A DNA stretch of 64,000 nt from JAUIAI01 sp050633665 (GTDB lineage Bacteria; Pseudomonadota; Gammaproteobacteria; Burkholderiales; Burkholderiaceae_E), in assembly GCA_050633665.1 (NCBI GenBank), contig JBOEGY010000010.1, positions 1-64,000 of the forward strand. The letters are read 5' to 3'. The notes under the pieces were generated by a model, which made no database searches, was not told where the DNA came from, and was given only the letters and a program-made list of their open reading frames with translations. A program made the position numbers and the translations under genes. This document shows positions 16,405 through 24,493 of the stretch, in pieces; positions within the stretch are counted from its first letter, which is position 1; each line of letters opens with the position of its first letter.

Positions 16405-17109
16405 ATGAGCCAAGCCAATGGCCAAGGCGCTTTGAGCGCTGAGGAAAATGGTAGGTTAGGTCTGGTCGGCCGCAAGGTCGGCATGATGCGCATCTTCACC
16501 GAAGAGGGCGAGTCAATTCCAGTCACAGTGCTGGATATGTCAGACAACCGTATTACCCAGATCAAAACCCCGTCAAATGACGGCTACTCAGCCGTTCAGG
16601 TCGCCTATGGCGAGCGGCGGGCCAATCGCGTCACCAAGCAGATGGCCGGGCATTACGCGAAAGCCGGCGTTGTCGCCGGCGCTGCACTGCGTGAATTTCG
16701 GGTCAGTGCCGAGTCAATCGGTGAGCTGGCTGCCGGTAGCTCGCTCAAGGTAGACCTGTTTGCCGAAGGGCAGTTTGTTGATGTCTCCGGCACGAGCCAG
16801 GGTAAGGGCTTCGCCGGCACGATCAAGCGCCACAACTTCCGCTCGCAGCGCGCCAGTCACGGTAACTCTCGATCACATAATGTGCCGGGTTCAATCGGTA
16901 TGGCGCAGGATCCTGGCCGGGTCTTTCCGGGCAAGCGCATGGCTGGCCAGATGGGTAATGTCTCCCGTACGGTTCAAAACCTGCGTGTCGTGCGCATTGA
17001 CGCCGAGCGTCAACTGCTAATGATTCGCGGCGCAGTTCCGGGCTCCAAAAACGGCGAAGTCATTGTTTTGCCGGCCGTTAAAAAACCGGCTCCGGCCGCA
17101 CAAAACTAA
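16405..17109 (+). CDS. rplC: 50S ribosomal protein L3 (uL3)
   Basis: A 234-residue L3, one of the first proteins to bind 23S rRNA. The core starts at LGLVGRKVGMMRIFTEEGESIPVTVLD and includes the loop GTSQGKGFAGTIKRHNF and the conserved GSIGMAQDPGRVFPGKRMAGQMG. The ATG at 16405 has GGAG upstream and gives a polar extension of about 17 residues before the usual N-terminus. rplD follows after 12 bases with a good AGGAGG site. It is here the first gene of a separate ribosomal transcript. Confidence 0.96.
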   Translation: MSQANGQGALSAEENGRLGLVGRKVGMMRIFTEEGESIPVTVLDMSDNRITQIKTPSNDGYSAVQVAYGERRANRVTKQMAGHYAKAGVVAGAALREFRVSAESIGELAAGSSLKVDLFAEGQFVDVSGTSQGKGFAGTIKRHNFRSQRASHGNSRSHNVPGSIGMAQDPGRVFPGKRMAGQMGNVSRTVQNLRVVRIDAERQLLMIRGAVPGSKNGEVIVLPAVKKPAPAAQN

Positions 17110-17121
17110 AGGAGGCGTTCA

Positions 17122-17745
17122 ATGCAACTAAAACTAGTGGACGCCAGCGGACAGTCAGCATCTCAGGTAGATGCCTCTGATGCTGTGTTCGGCCGGGATT
17201 TCAACGAGCCGTTAGTGCATCAGGTCGTTGTTGCTTATCAGGCAAATGCGCGCAGTGCCAATGCCAAGCAAAAGACCCGCGGCGAAGTAAAACATTCAAC
17301 CAAGAAGCCCTGGCGTCAGAAAGGAACGGGTCGTGCCCGTGCCGGTATGACGTCAAGCCCGATCTGGCGTGGCGGCGGTCGGGCATTCCCGGCTTCTCCT
17401 GACCAGAATTACTCTCAAAAGGTCAATCGCAAGATGTATCGCGCCGGTTTGTGCGCCATCTTGTCGCAACTGGCTCGCGAAGACCGACTCGTCGTGGTCG
17501 ATGACATTGCTCCAGACTCACCCAAGACCAAGCAGCTGGCAGGCCAGCTCAAGGCCATGGGGATGGATCGTTCGGTGCTTGTCATTACCGATGCGATTTC
17601 CGAGAATCTTCAGCTGGCCTCACGCAATCTGCCTACCGTCCTGGTTATTGAAGCTCAGCACGCGGACCCGGTCTCACTGGTTCGTTTTGAAAAAGTGCTG
17701 ATGACCAAGCCGGCGCTGGCCAAGGTCCAGGAGATGCTGTCATGA
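17122..17745 (+). CDS. rplD: 50S ribosomal protein L4 (uL4)
   Basis: A 207-residue L4. The long internal loop that lines the exit tunnel is intact (KQKTRGEVKHSTKKPWRQKGTGRARAG, then SPIWRGGGRAFPASP). In E. coli L4 also represses the S10 operon by acting on the leader before rpsJ; here rpsJ is separate, so any such control would have to act on the rplC leader. Its stop overlaps the rplW start as ATGA. Confidence 0.97.
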   Translation: MQLKLVDASGQSASQVDASDAVFGRDFNEPLVHQVVVAYQANARSANAKQKTRGEVKHSTKKPWRQKGTGRARAGMTSSPIWRGGGRAFPASPDQNYSQKVNRKMYRAGLCAILSQLAREDRLVVVDDIAPDSPKTKQLAGQLKAMGMDRSVLVITDAISENLQLASRNLPTVLVIEAQHADPVSLVRFEKVLMTKPALAKVQEMLS

Positions 17746-18038
17746 ATAACGACCGCCTCATGAAGGTTTTGTTAGCCCCTATCGTTTCCGAAAAATCAAC
17801 GATGCTGGCCGAGAAGCGAGAGCAAATCGCGTTTCGCGTTCTAGCCGACGCTACCAAGGTTGAAATCAAAGCTGCCGTTGAGTTGCTTTTTAACGTCAAG
17901 GTTGATTCGGTCAATGTGCTGAACCAGAACGGCAAAAAGAAGCGCTTTGGTCGGTTTGAAGGGCAGCGACGCGCGACGCGCAAAGCTTATGTCTGTCTGG
18001 CCGAAGGTCAGGAAATTAACTTCGCGGAGACAGCATAA
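17742..18038 (+). CDS. rplW: 50S ribosomal protein L23 (uL23)
   Basis: A 98-residue L23 at the tunnel exit, where it docks trigger factor and SRP. Family marks: RLMKVLLAPIVSEKSTMLAEK near the start, EIKAAVELLFNVKVDSVNVLN, and KKKRFGRFEGQRRATRKAYV. It overlaps rplD by four bases and shares one base with the rplB start (TAATG). Confidence 0.97.
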   Translation: MNNDRLMKVLLAPIVSEKSTMLAEKREQIAFRVLADATKVEIKAAVELLFNVKVDSVNVLNQNGKKKRFGRFEGQRRATRKAYVCLAEGQEINFAETA

Positions 18039-18859
18039 TGGCTCTGATGAGAACTAAACCTACTTCGCCGGGTCGGCGCGGTATGGTCAAAGTGGTCGAC
18101 AAGACGCTGCACAAGGGTGAGCCCTATGCGCCGTTGCTCGAGCCGAAAAAACAGCGTGCTGGCCGGAACAATCACGGTCATATCACCACCCGGCATCGTG
18201 GCGGCGGTCACAAGAAGCATTACCGGATCGTAGATTTCCGACGCAACAAAGATGGAATCCCGGCGAAAGTCGAGCGGATCGAATATGACCCGAACCGTAG
18301 TGCTCATATTGCACTGCTGTTATATGCGGACGGTGAGCGTCGCTTCATTCTCGCGCCACGCGGAGTCACGCCGGGTACTGAGTTGATGAGCGGCGTGGAA
18401 GCCCCGATTCGTCCGGGTAATACACTCCCAATCCGCAATATTCCGGTCGGTTCGACGATTCACGCCATTGAGTTGCAGCCAGGCAAGGGTGCGCAAATCG
18501 CCCGCTCGGCAGGTACCTCGGCCCGACTGCTGGCTCGTGAAGGGATTTACGCTCAGGTTCGCCTGCGTTCCGGTGAGATTCGCCGGGTCCACATTGAGTG
18601 CCGCGCGACCGTTGGTGAGGTCGGTAATGGTGAGCACAGCCTACGTCAGATTGGTAAAGCTGGCGCCAAGCGTTGGCTGGGTATACGGCCAACCGTTCGC
18701 GGCGAGGTCATGAACCCGGTTGATCACCCACACGGTGGTCGTACTCGCGGTAACCGTCACCCGGTTTCGCCGTGGGGTCAGCCAACCAAGGGTTACAAGA
18801 CTCGTACCAACAAGCGTACGGACAACATGATTGTTCAACGTCGCAACCGCAAGAAGTAA
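18038..18859 (+). CDS. rplB: 50S ribosomal protein L2 (uL2)
   Basis: A 273-residue L2, needed for subunit joining and peptidyl transfer. It begins with KPTSPGRRGMVKVVDK and ends with the conserved VMNPVDHPHGGRTRGN segment, which holds the histidine near the peptidyl-transferase centre. Normal length. rpsS follows after nine bases. Confidence 0.98.
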   Translation: MALMRTKPTSPGRRGMVKVVDKTLHKGEPYAPLLEPKKQRAGRNNHGHITTRHRGGGHKKHYRIVDFRRNKDGIPAKVERIEYDPNRSAHIALLLYADGERRFILAPRGVTPGTELMSGVEAPIRPGNTLPIRNIPVGSTIHAIELQPGKGAQIARSAGTSARLLAREGIYAQVRLRSGEIRRVHIECRATVGEVGNGEHSLRQIGKAGAKRWLGIRPTVRGEVMNPVDHPHGGRTRGNRHPVSPWGQPTKGYKTRTNKRTDNMIVQRRNRKK

Positions 18860-18868
18860 CGGGAAATC

Positions 18869-19144
18869 ATGACACGTTCAGCTAAAAAAGGGCCTTTTGT
18901 CGACGCCCACCTGCAAAAGAAAGTCGACGCAGCGATTTCCGGTAACGACAAGCGGCCTATCAAGACCTGGTCCCGTCGCTCGATGGTGCTGCCTGAGTTT
19001 GTCGGCGTCACAATCGCCGTTCACAACGGCCGTCAGCACGTACCGGTATTCATTAACGAGAACATGGTTGGCCACAAGTTAGGCGAGTTTGCCCTGACGC
19101 GGACCTTTAAAGGTCACGTGGCAGACAAGAAGGCAAGGCGCTAG
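18869..19144 (+). CDS. rpsS: 30S ribosomal protein S19 (uS19)
   Basis: A 91-residue S19 of the 30S head, which contacts S13 and A-site tRNA. It starts TRSAKKGPFVDAHL and contains IKTWSRRSMVLPEFVGVTIAVHNGR and HKLGEFALTRTFKGH. Ten bases separate it from rplV. Confidence 0.98.
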   Translation: MTRSAKKGPFVDAHLQKKVDAAISGNDKRPIKTWSRRSMVLPEFVGVTIAVHNGRQHVPVFINENMVGHKLGEFALTRTFKGHVADKKARR

Positions 19145-19154
19145 GGAGCCTCTA

Positions 19155-19484
19155 ATGGAAACACGAGCAATTTTGAAAGGGGTGCGGGTCTCGGCGCAGA
19201 AAGGCCGGATCATCGCTGACCAGGTTCGGGGCAAGCCAGTAGAAAAAGCACTTAACCTGCTGGCCTTCTCGCCGAAAAAATCTGCTGCAATCGTCAAGAA
19301 AGTGCTGGAGTCGGCAATTGCCAACGCCGAGCACAATGACGGCGCCGACATCGATGAGCTTAAGGTTAAAGCCATTCACGTCGAGAAAGGTGCCTCATTG
19401 AGTCGCTTTCGGGCCCGGGCCAAAGGCCGTGGCGCCAAGATTGAAAAGCAGACCTGCCACATCTACGTCACCGTCGGAGACTGA
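19155..19484 (+). CDS. rplV: 50S ribosomal protein L22 (uL22)
   Basis: A 109-residue L22, whose long beta hairpin lines the exit tunnel. VRVSAQKGRIIADQVRGKPVEKALNLLAFSPKK and the C-terminal loop GASLSRFRARAKGRGAKIEKQTCHIYV are typical. No change is seen in the macrolide-relevant loop that I can judge by eye. Confidence 0.97.
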   Translation: METRAILKGVRVSAQKGRIIADQVRGKPVEKALNLLAFSPKKSAAIVKKVLESAIANAEHNDGADIDELKVKAIHVEKGASLSRFRARAKGRGAKIEKQTCHIYVTVGD

Positions 19485-19492
19485 GCGAGACT

Positions 19493-20296
19493 ATGGGACA
19501 AAAGATACATCCAATCGGCTTTCGTCTGCCGGTCACAAAAGCCTGGACCTCACGCTGGTATGCGCAAGGCTCTGAATACGCCAAGATGCTCAACGACGAC
19601 CTTCGGGTTCGTGAGTACCTGCGCCGTAAGCTGAAGACCGCTTCTGTTGGTAAGGTCTTGATCGAGCGCCCGGCCAAGAACGCCCGCATCACGATCTTTT
19701 CGGCTCGCCCCGGTGTTGTCATCGGCAAGAAGGGCGAGGATATCGAGCAGCTCAAAGTCGATCTGCAGCGGATGATGGGCGTGCCGGTTCATGTCAACAT
19801 CGAAGAAATCCGCAAGCCGGAAACTGACGCAAAACTCATTGCTGACTCAATCACGCAGCAGTTGGAGCGGCGCATTATGTTCCGTCGTGCCATGAAGCGT
19901 GCGATGCAAAACGCCATGCGACTAGGTGCTCAGGGTGTGAAGATCATGTGTGCGGGTCGTCTGAATGGTGCCGAGATTGCCCGCTCAGAATGGTATCGGG
20001 AAGGTCGTGTGCCGTTGCATACCCTGCGCGCCAGTATCGACTACGGCACATCAGAAGCTATCACCACCTACGGCATCATCGGTGTGAAGGTCTGGATTTA
20101 CCACGGTGAGCATCTTGCTCCGGGTGATGCGCCTGCCAACGATCGTGATGCGGCTGGCGAAAAAGATGATCGACGTAACCGCCGCGGACCCCGTCCGGGT
20201 GCCAACCGCGGGCCGCGTCGTCGTCCCGACGGTGATGGTGGCGGTGCAGGTCGCGGTGAGGCTGCCAAGCCTGCGGCTGAAGCGCCAAAAGAATAA
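19493..20296 (+). CDS. rpsC: 30S ribosomal protein S3 (uS3)
   Basis: A 267-residue S3. The KH domain is clear (ARITIFSARPGVVIGKKGEDIEQLK) and the second domain contains KIMCAGRLNGAEIARSEWYREGRVPLHTLRA. The last 55 residues are a basic, Gly/Arg/Pro-rich tail, as seen in other betaproteobacterial S3 proteins, then a short acidic end. S3 forms the mRNA entry site. Confidence 0.97.
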   Translation: MGQKIHPIGFRLPVTKAWTSRWYAQGSEYAKMLNDDLRVREYLRRKLKTASVGKVLIERPAKNARITIFSARPGVVIGKKGEDIEQLKVDLQRMMGVPVHVNIEEIRKPETDAKLIADSITQQLERRIMFRRAMKRAMQNAMRLGAQGVKIMCAGRLNGAEIARSEWYREGRVPLHTLRASIDYGTSEAITTYGIIGVKVWIYHGEHLAPGDAPANDRDAAGEKDDRRNRRGPRPGANRGPRRRPDGDGGGAGRGEAAKPAAEAPKE

Positions 20297-20311
20297 TCGA
20301 GGATATCAACC

Positions 20312-20725
20312 ATGTTGCAACCTAAAAGACGCAAATACCGCAAGGAGCAGAAAGGCCGTAATACTGGCCTCGCAACCCGCGGCGCGAGTGTCGCCTTCGG
20401 CGAGTTTGGCCTGAAGTGCACCGGCCGTGGCCGGCTGACCGCTCGCCAGATCGAAGCCGCTCGTCGCGCAATGACCCGCCATATCAAACGGGGCGGACGG
20501 ATTTGGATCCGCATCTTCCCGGACAAGCCGATTTCCAAGAAGCCGGCTGAAGTGCGGATGGGTAAAGGAAAAGGTAATCCTGAGTACTACGTTGCCGAGA
20601 TCAAACCCGGCAAGGTTTTGTACGAAATGGACGGTGTTAGTGAGCAGCTGGCTCGCGAAGCGTTTCGTCTGGCATCGGCTAAGTTGCCGCTGCCATGCGT
20701 ATTCGTGACGCGGCACGGCATGTAA
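20312..20725 (+). CDS. rplP: 50S ribosomal protein L16 (uL16)
   Basis: A 137-residue L16 near the A and P sites. It starts MLQPKRRKYRKEQKGRN and contains RQIEAARRAMTRHIKRGGRIWIRIFPDKPISKKPAEVRMGKGKGNPEYYVAEIKPGKVLYEM. The conserved arginine that is hydroxylated by YcfD in some bacteria lies in the RMGKGKG segment. The rpmC ribosome site starts at its stop. Confidence 0.98.
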   Translation: MLQPKRRKYRKEQKGRNTGLATRGASVAFGEFGLKCTGRGRLTARQIEAARRAMTRHIKRGGRIWIRIFPDKPISKKPAEVRMGKGKGNPEYYVAEIKPGKVLYEMDGVSEQLAREAFRLASAKLPLPCVFVTRHGM

Positions 20726-20740
20726 CGGGTGAGCCAAGCA

Positions 20741-20932
20741 ATGGACCTGAAAGAAATGCGCGCCAAAGATACTGAGGCGCTGGCAAAAGAACTCAGCGAG
20801 CTGTACAAAGCCGGTTTTTCGCTGCGTATGCAACATGCAACGCAGCAGCTGAGCGACTCCAGCCAACTTCGAAAGAACCGGCGCGACGTCGCCCGGATCA
20901 AGACACTGCTTCGTGAGAAGGCGGAGGCGTAA
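20741..20932 (+). CDS. rpmC: 50S ribosomal protein L29 (uL29)
   Basis: A 63-residue helical-hairpin protein at the tunnel exit. I start it at ATG 20741 (MDLKEMRAKD), which matches the family and has GGTGAG eight bases upstream; a GTG four codons earlier is possible. The C-terminal half LRKNRRDVARIKTLLREKA is typical. The stop shares a base with the rpsQ start. Confidence 0.95.
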   Translation: MDLKEMRAKDTEALAKELSELYKAGFSLRMQHATQQLSDSSQLRKNRRDVARIKTLLREKAEA

Positions 20933-21207
20933 TGACCGAACAGCAAACAGAGAACAAGACGAACACCCGTACCCTGACCGGTAAGGTTGTCAGCAACAAG
21001 ATGGACAAGACCGTATCGGTGCTGGTTGAGCGTAAAGTGGCTCACCCGCTGTACCGCAAATACATTGTTCGCTCGAAGAAGTATCTGGCTCACGCCGAGT
21101 CCGACTTCAATGAAGGGGATACGGTCGAGATTGCCGAAACCAAGCCTTACTCAAAGCGTAAGTCCTGGGTCGTGACGCGGCGTCTGGTGGAAGCGGTCAA
21201 AATTTAA
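20932..21207 (+). CDS. rpsQ: 30S ribosomal protein S17 (uS17)
   Basis: A 91-residue S17 with an OB fold that binds helix 11 of 16S rRNA. TLTGKVVSNKMDKTVSVLVERKVAHPLYRKYI and EGDTVEIAETKPYSKRKSWVV are family marks. The first 12 residues are a polar extension (TEQQTENKTNTR). It is the last gene before a 405-base gap, so the S10 part of the cluster ends here. Confidence 0.97.
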   Translation: MTEQQTENKTNTRTLTGKVVSNKMDKTVSVLVERKVAHPLYRKYIVRSKKYLAHAESDFNEGDTVEIAETKPYSKRKSWVVTRRLVEAVKI

Positions 21208-21225
21208 GAAATTCTCGTGATTGGC

Positions 21226-21254
21226 TTGTACGGCCGATCAATGCGGGCTACAAT
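21226..21254 (+). promoter_or_regulatory. Sigma-70-type promoter for the spc cluster (rplN)
   Basis: TTGTAC (21226-21231), a 17-base spacer and TACAAT (21249-21254), just after rpsQ. The transcript should start near 21261. The -35 flank and the sequence after the -10 match the rplC promoter almost base for base. Confidence 0.75.
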
Positions 21255-21612
21255 CTACGGCTTCGCTCGAAAAACACCGATGACTGCTTCGCAGTTTGGG
21301 TGTACGGGTGGAGCAGCAACAAATTAGCAGTGACCCTTTGTTAAGGCGTATGCCGGCTGGTCCGGCAGACTGGAAGCAGCCTGGTTGGTAGAAACCAGGT
21401 TCAATTAATCCGGTCATCGCCGGTAAGGTCGTCAGTCAGAAGCCTGGCCGGGCGGTCGAAACAAAGTCTTTTATACCCCTGAGGTGCAGCAGTTGTGCCT
21501 CACAACGGGACCAATACTGTTTGCCGCCAGGTTTTGCGGTGGTAGGGCGGGGCCAAGTGCTCCAGTCATGCTCCGAAAAACGCAGGCATAGCAAGTTGGT
21601 ACGAGTGGAAAA
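21255..21612 (+). other. Long structured leader before rplN
   Basis: About 350 bases of untranslated leader. It holds several local inverted repeats, for example ACTGC-TTC-GCAGT near 21283, GCCGG-N5-CCGGC near 21352, and CCTGGTT-N5-AACCAGG near 21379. A 15-codon frame starting at 21280 has no ribosome site. No gene, tRNA or terminator is convincing. Such a leader is a candidate for ribosomal protein feedback control, but no known binding site was recognised. Confidence 0.45.
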
Positions 21613-21981
21613 ATGATTCAGATGCAGTCGACCCTGGGTGTCGCCGACAACACTGGCGCGCGCTCAGTAATGTGTATCAAGGTGCTTGGTGGTTCCAAGC
21701 GGCGCTATGCCGGTATTGGAGATGTCATCAAGGTTAGTGTCAAAGAGGCTCAGCCTCGTGGCCGGGTTAAGAAAGGCGAGATCTACAACGCAGTCGTTGT
21801 CCGTACCGCTAAGGGCGTGCGCCGTAACGACGGTTCGTTGGTCAAGTTCGACGGCAATGCTGCTGTTTTGCTTAATGCAAAGCTGGAGCCAATCGGCACT
21901 CGGATTTTTGGACCGGTAACGCGCGAACTTCGGACTGAAAAGTTCATGAAGATTGTCTCGTTGGCCCCGGAAGTGCTGTAA
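21613..21981 (+). CDS. rplN: 50S ribosomal protein L14 (uL14)
   Basis: A 122-residue L14 at the subunit interface. It begins MIQMQSTLGVADNTGARSVMCIKVLGGSKRRYAGIGD, and ends REKFMKIVSLAPEVL-type (here TEKFMKIVSLAPEVL). It is the first gene of the spc-type cluster and has its own promoter here. Normal length. Confidence 0.98.
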   Translation: MIQMQSTLGVADNTGARSVMCIKVLGGSKRRYAGIGDVIKVSVKEAQPRGRVKKGEIYNAVVVRTAKGVRRNDGSLVKFDGNAAVLLNAKLEPIGTRIFGPVTRELRTEKFMKIVSLAPEVL

Positions 21982-21991
21982 GGAGCTCGCG

Positions 21992-22309
21992 ATGCAGAAG
22001 ATCAAAAAAGGTGATGAGGTTATCGTGATTGCCGGCCGTGACAAAGGCAAGCGCGGTACGGTACTCAATCGTGTTGACGACTGGAGCCTGCTGGTAGAAG
22101 GGGTAAACATCGTCAAGAAGCATCAGCGTCCTAACCCGATGCAAGGTGCGCCAGGCGGGATTGTCGACAAAACAATGCCCATCAATTCCTCAAATGTCAT
22201 GCTCTTTAATCCGGCAACGGGCAAGGGTGACCGGGTCGGTATCAAGACTCTCGAAGATGGCAAGCGCGTTCGAGTATTTAAGTCGAACGGCGAAATCGTT
22301 AAGGCATAG
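21992..22309 (+). CDS. rplX: 50S ribosomal protein L24 (uL24)
   Basis: A 105-residue L24, an early assembly initiator. I start it at ATG 21992, with AGGAG at 21981-21985; the frame is open 13 codons further. The KOW motif is clear (KKGDEVIVIAGRDKGKRGTVL), followed by VEGVNIVKKHQRPNP. Confidence 0.97.
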   Translation: MQKIKKGDEVIVIAGRDKGKRGTVLNRVDDWSLLVEGVNIVKKHQRPNPMQGAPGGIVDKTMPINSSNVMLFNPATGKGDRVGIKTLEDGKRVRVFKSNGEIVKA

Positions 22310-22313
22310 GCAG

Positions 22314-22856
22314 ATGGCAGCACGCTTTCAACAACAGTACCGCGAGACGGTCGTTCCTGAGCTGATGAAGCAGTTCGGATACAAATCCGTCATGGAAGTC
22401 CCCCGTTTTACCAAGATCACTCTGAATATGGGTGTCGGTGAAGGCGTGGCGGACAAGAAAATCATCGAGAACGCCGCAGGCGACCTGACCAAGATTGCGG
22501 GTCAGAAGTCGGTTGTAACCAAGGCCCGTAAGGCTATTGCCGGATTCAAGATCCGCGAGGGCTATCCGCTGGGCTGCATGGTGACTCTGCGGGGCGAGCG
22601 GATGTTTGAATTCCTCGACCGGCTTATCACTATTGCTCTGCCGCGGGTTCGGGACTTCCGTGGTGTTCCTGCCAAGTCGTTTGATGGTCGTGGAAACTTC
22701 AATCTGGGCGTACGCGAACAGATTATTTTCCCGGAAATTGAATATGACAAAGTTGACGCGGTTCGTGGTCTGAATATCAGCATCACAACCTCCGCCAAGA
22801 ACGATGAAGAAGCGAAGGCGCTGCTTTCAGCGTATCGCTTTCCCTTCCGAAACTGA
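22314..22856 (+). CDS. rplE: 50S ribosomal protein L5 (uL5)
   Basis: A 180-residue L5 that binds 5S rRNA and the P-site tRNA. The start at ATG 22314 gives MAARFQQQYRETVVPELMKQFGY; a longer open frame upstream overlaps rplX and is not real. KITLNMGVGEGVADKK and FPEIEYDKVDAVRGLNISITTSAKNDEEAKALLSAYRFPF are family marks. Confidence 0.97.
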   Translation: MAARFQQQYRETVVPELMKQFGYKSVMEVPRFTKITLNMGVGEGVADKKIIENAAGDLTKIAGQKSVVTKARKAIAGFKIREGYPLGCMVTLRGERMFEFLDRLITIALPRVRDFRGVPAKSFDGRGNFNLGVREQIIFPEIEYDKVDAVRGLNISITTSAKNDEEAKALLSAYRFPFRN

Positions 22857-22866
22857 GGTAAAACAA

Positions 22867-23172
22867 GTGGCGAAACTTTCACTGATCAACCGCGACATGA
22901 AGCGGCGTAAGCTGGTCAAGAAGTACGCGGCCAAGCGCGCAGCCTTGCAAGCGATTATTAACGATCAATCGCAGTCAGAAGAAGAGCGTTATCAGGCTCG
23001 TCTGAAGTTGCAGGCGTTTCCGCGCAATGCAAACCCGACCCGTCTGCGTAACCGATGCGAAATCACGGGCCGTCCGCGCGGCACGTACAGCAAATTTAAC
23101 CTGGGGCGCAGCAAGCTGCGCCAGGCAGCGATGGCCGGCGAAGTGCCCGGTGTTATCAAGGCGAGCTGGTAG
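22867..23172 (+). CDS. rpsN: 30S ribosomal protein S14 (uS14), zinc-free form
   Basis: A 101-residue long-form S14. The start is GTG at 22867 (V-AKLSLINRDMKRRKL), with a GAGG site before it. Only one cysteine is present, so this is the zinc-independent type. NRCEITGRPRGTYSKFNLGRSKLR is the conserved C-terminal region. Confidence 0.96.
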   Translation: MAKLSLINRDMKRRKLVKKYAAKRAALQAIINDQSQSEEERYQARLKLQAFPRNANPTRLRNRCEITGRPRGTYSKFNLGRSKLRQAAMAGEVPGVIKASW

Positions 23173-23183
23173 GAAGAATCCAT

Positions 23184-23579
23184 ATGAGTATGAGTGATCC
23201 CATCGCCGATATGTTTACCCGCATCCGTAATGCACAGCGGGTAGACAAAACATCGGTAGCAATGCCCTCTTCTAAGGTCAAGACGGCCATAGCTCAAGTC
23301 CTTCAGGACGAGGGTTATATCGAGTCTTACGACGTCAGCAAAGACGGTGCCCATTCCACGTTGCAGTTGCAGCTTAAGTACTACGCAGGTTCGCCGGTAA
23401 TCGAGCGGATAGAGCGTGTGTCAAAGCCTGGCTTGCGCGTTTACAAGTCACGTGACGATCTTCCCAAGGTCATGAATGGCCTGGGCGTCGCGATTGTCAG
23501 CACCTCAAAGGGTGTGATGACTGACCGCCATGCGCGCGCTACCGGTGTCGGTGGCGAAGTGCTCGGCTACGTCGCATAA
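23184..23579 (+). CDS. rpsH: 30S ribosomal protein S8 (uS8)
   Basis: A 131-residue S8, a key early binder of 16S rRNA and, in E. coli, the repressor of the spc operon through the rplX-rplE region. It begins MSMSDPIADMFTRIRNAQ, typical of betaproteobacteria, and ends with STSKGVMTDRHARATGVGGEVLGYVA. Confidence 0.98.
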   Translation: MSMSDPIADMFTRIRNAQRVDKTSVAMPSSKVKTAIAQVLQDEGYIESYDVSKDGAHSTLQLQLKYYAGSPVIERIERVSKPGLRVYKSRDDLPKVMNGLGVAIVSTSKGVMTDRHARATGVGGEVLGYVA

Positions 23580-23589
23580 GGAATCGAAC

Positions 23590-24123
23590 ATGTCACGTAT
23601 TGCACGTATGCCCATCGACGTCCCGAAAGGCGTCGAAGTCAAGATTTCAGATACCTCCATTGATGTTAAAGGCTCATTGGGTGCGCTGAATCAGGCGAAC
23701 AATTCACTGGTCAGCATCAACCAGGAGGCCGACAAAATTACGGTTTCCGCGGCTGGCGAATCCAAGGCTGCTTCGGCGATGGCCGGAACGTTTCGGGCGC
23801 TGATCGCCAATATGGTCGAGGGTGTCTCAAAGGGCTTTGAGCGCAAGCTGACCCTGGTTGGAGTTGGTTACCGGGCGCAGGCTCAGGGCCAGGCTTTGAA
23901 CCTTCAGTTGGGTTTCTCTCATCCAGTGGTTTACAAGCTGCCGGACGGTGTCAAGGCTGAGACGCCGAGTCAGACCGAGATTGTGATTAAAGGCGCTAGC
24001 AAGCAGCGAGTAGGACAGGTGGCCGCAGAGGTTCGCGCCTACCGACCGCCCGAGCCTTACAAAGGTAAGGGTGTGCGCTATTCAGATGAGCGCATCTCGC
24101 TGAAGGAGACCAAGAAGAAATGA
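23590..24123 (+). CDS. rplF: 50S ribosomal protein L6 (uL6)
   Basis: A 177-residue L6 near the sarcin-ricin loop. I start it at ATG 23590 (MSRIARMPIDVPKGVEV), ten bases after the rpsH stop. The C-terminal signature PEPYKGKGVRYSDERISLKETKKK is intact. It overlaps rplR by four bases. Confidence 0.97.
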   Translation: MSRIARMPIDVPKGVEVKISDTSIDVKGSLGALNQANNSLVSINQEADKITVSAAGESKAASAMAGTFRALIANMVEGVSKGFERKLTLVGVGYRAQAQGQALNLQLGFSHPVVYKLPDGVKAETPSQTEIVIKGASKQRVGQVAAEVRAYRPPEPYKGKGVRYSDERISLKETKKK

Positions 24124-24479
24124 TTAATCAGAATAGTAGACGGCTTCGTCGCTCACGTCAGACCCGTCTCAAGATTCGTGAACTCGGTGCAAACCGCTTA
24201 TTGGTGTTTCGTTCTAACACCAATATCTATGCATCGATTACTGACTCTCACGGCGCCAAGGTGCTTGTGACAGCTTCGACGGTTGAGGCTGAAGTCAAAG
24301 GCCAGATCGGCGGTAAAGGTGGTAACGCCGATGCAGCCGGACTGGTTGGTAAACGTATCGCCGAAAAGGCACTCAAGGCTGGTATCGATCAGGTTGCATT
24401 TGATCGTTCTGGTTACCGCTATCACGGTCGCGTCAAGGCTCTCGCCGAAGCGGCCCGTGAAGCCGGACTGAAGTTTTAA
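24120..24479 (+). CDS. rplR: 50S ribosomal protein L18 (uL18)
   Basis: A 119-residue 5S rRNA-binding protein. The basic N-terminus (RRLRRSRQTRLKIRELGANRLLVFRSNTNIYASI) and the C-terminal FDRSGYRYHGRVKALAEAAREAGLKF are typical. Its ATG overlaps the rplF stop. Confidence 0.98.
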   Translation: MINQNSRRLRRSRQTRLKIRELGANRLLVFRSNTNIYASITDSHGAKVLVTASTVEAEVKGQIGGKGGNADAAGLVGKRIAEKALKAGIDQVAFDRSGYRYHGRVKALAEAAREAGLKF

Positions 24480-24493
24480 GCTGAGAAGCAGAT

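Noticed and set aside
21370..21430. tRNA-like segment (GGTTCAATTAATCC) in the rplN leader
   Set aside because: It resembles a T-loop, but no acceptor stem, anticodon arm or CCA end can be formed around it.
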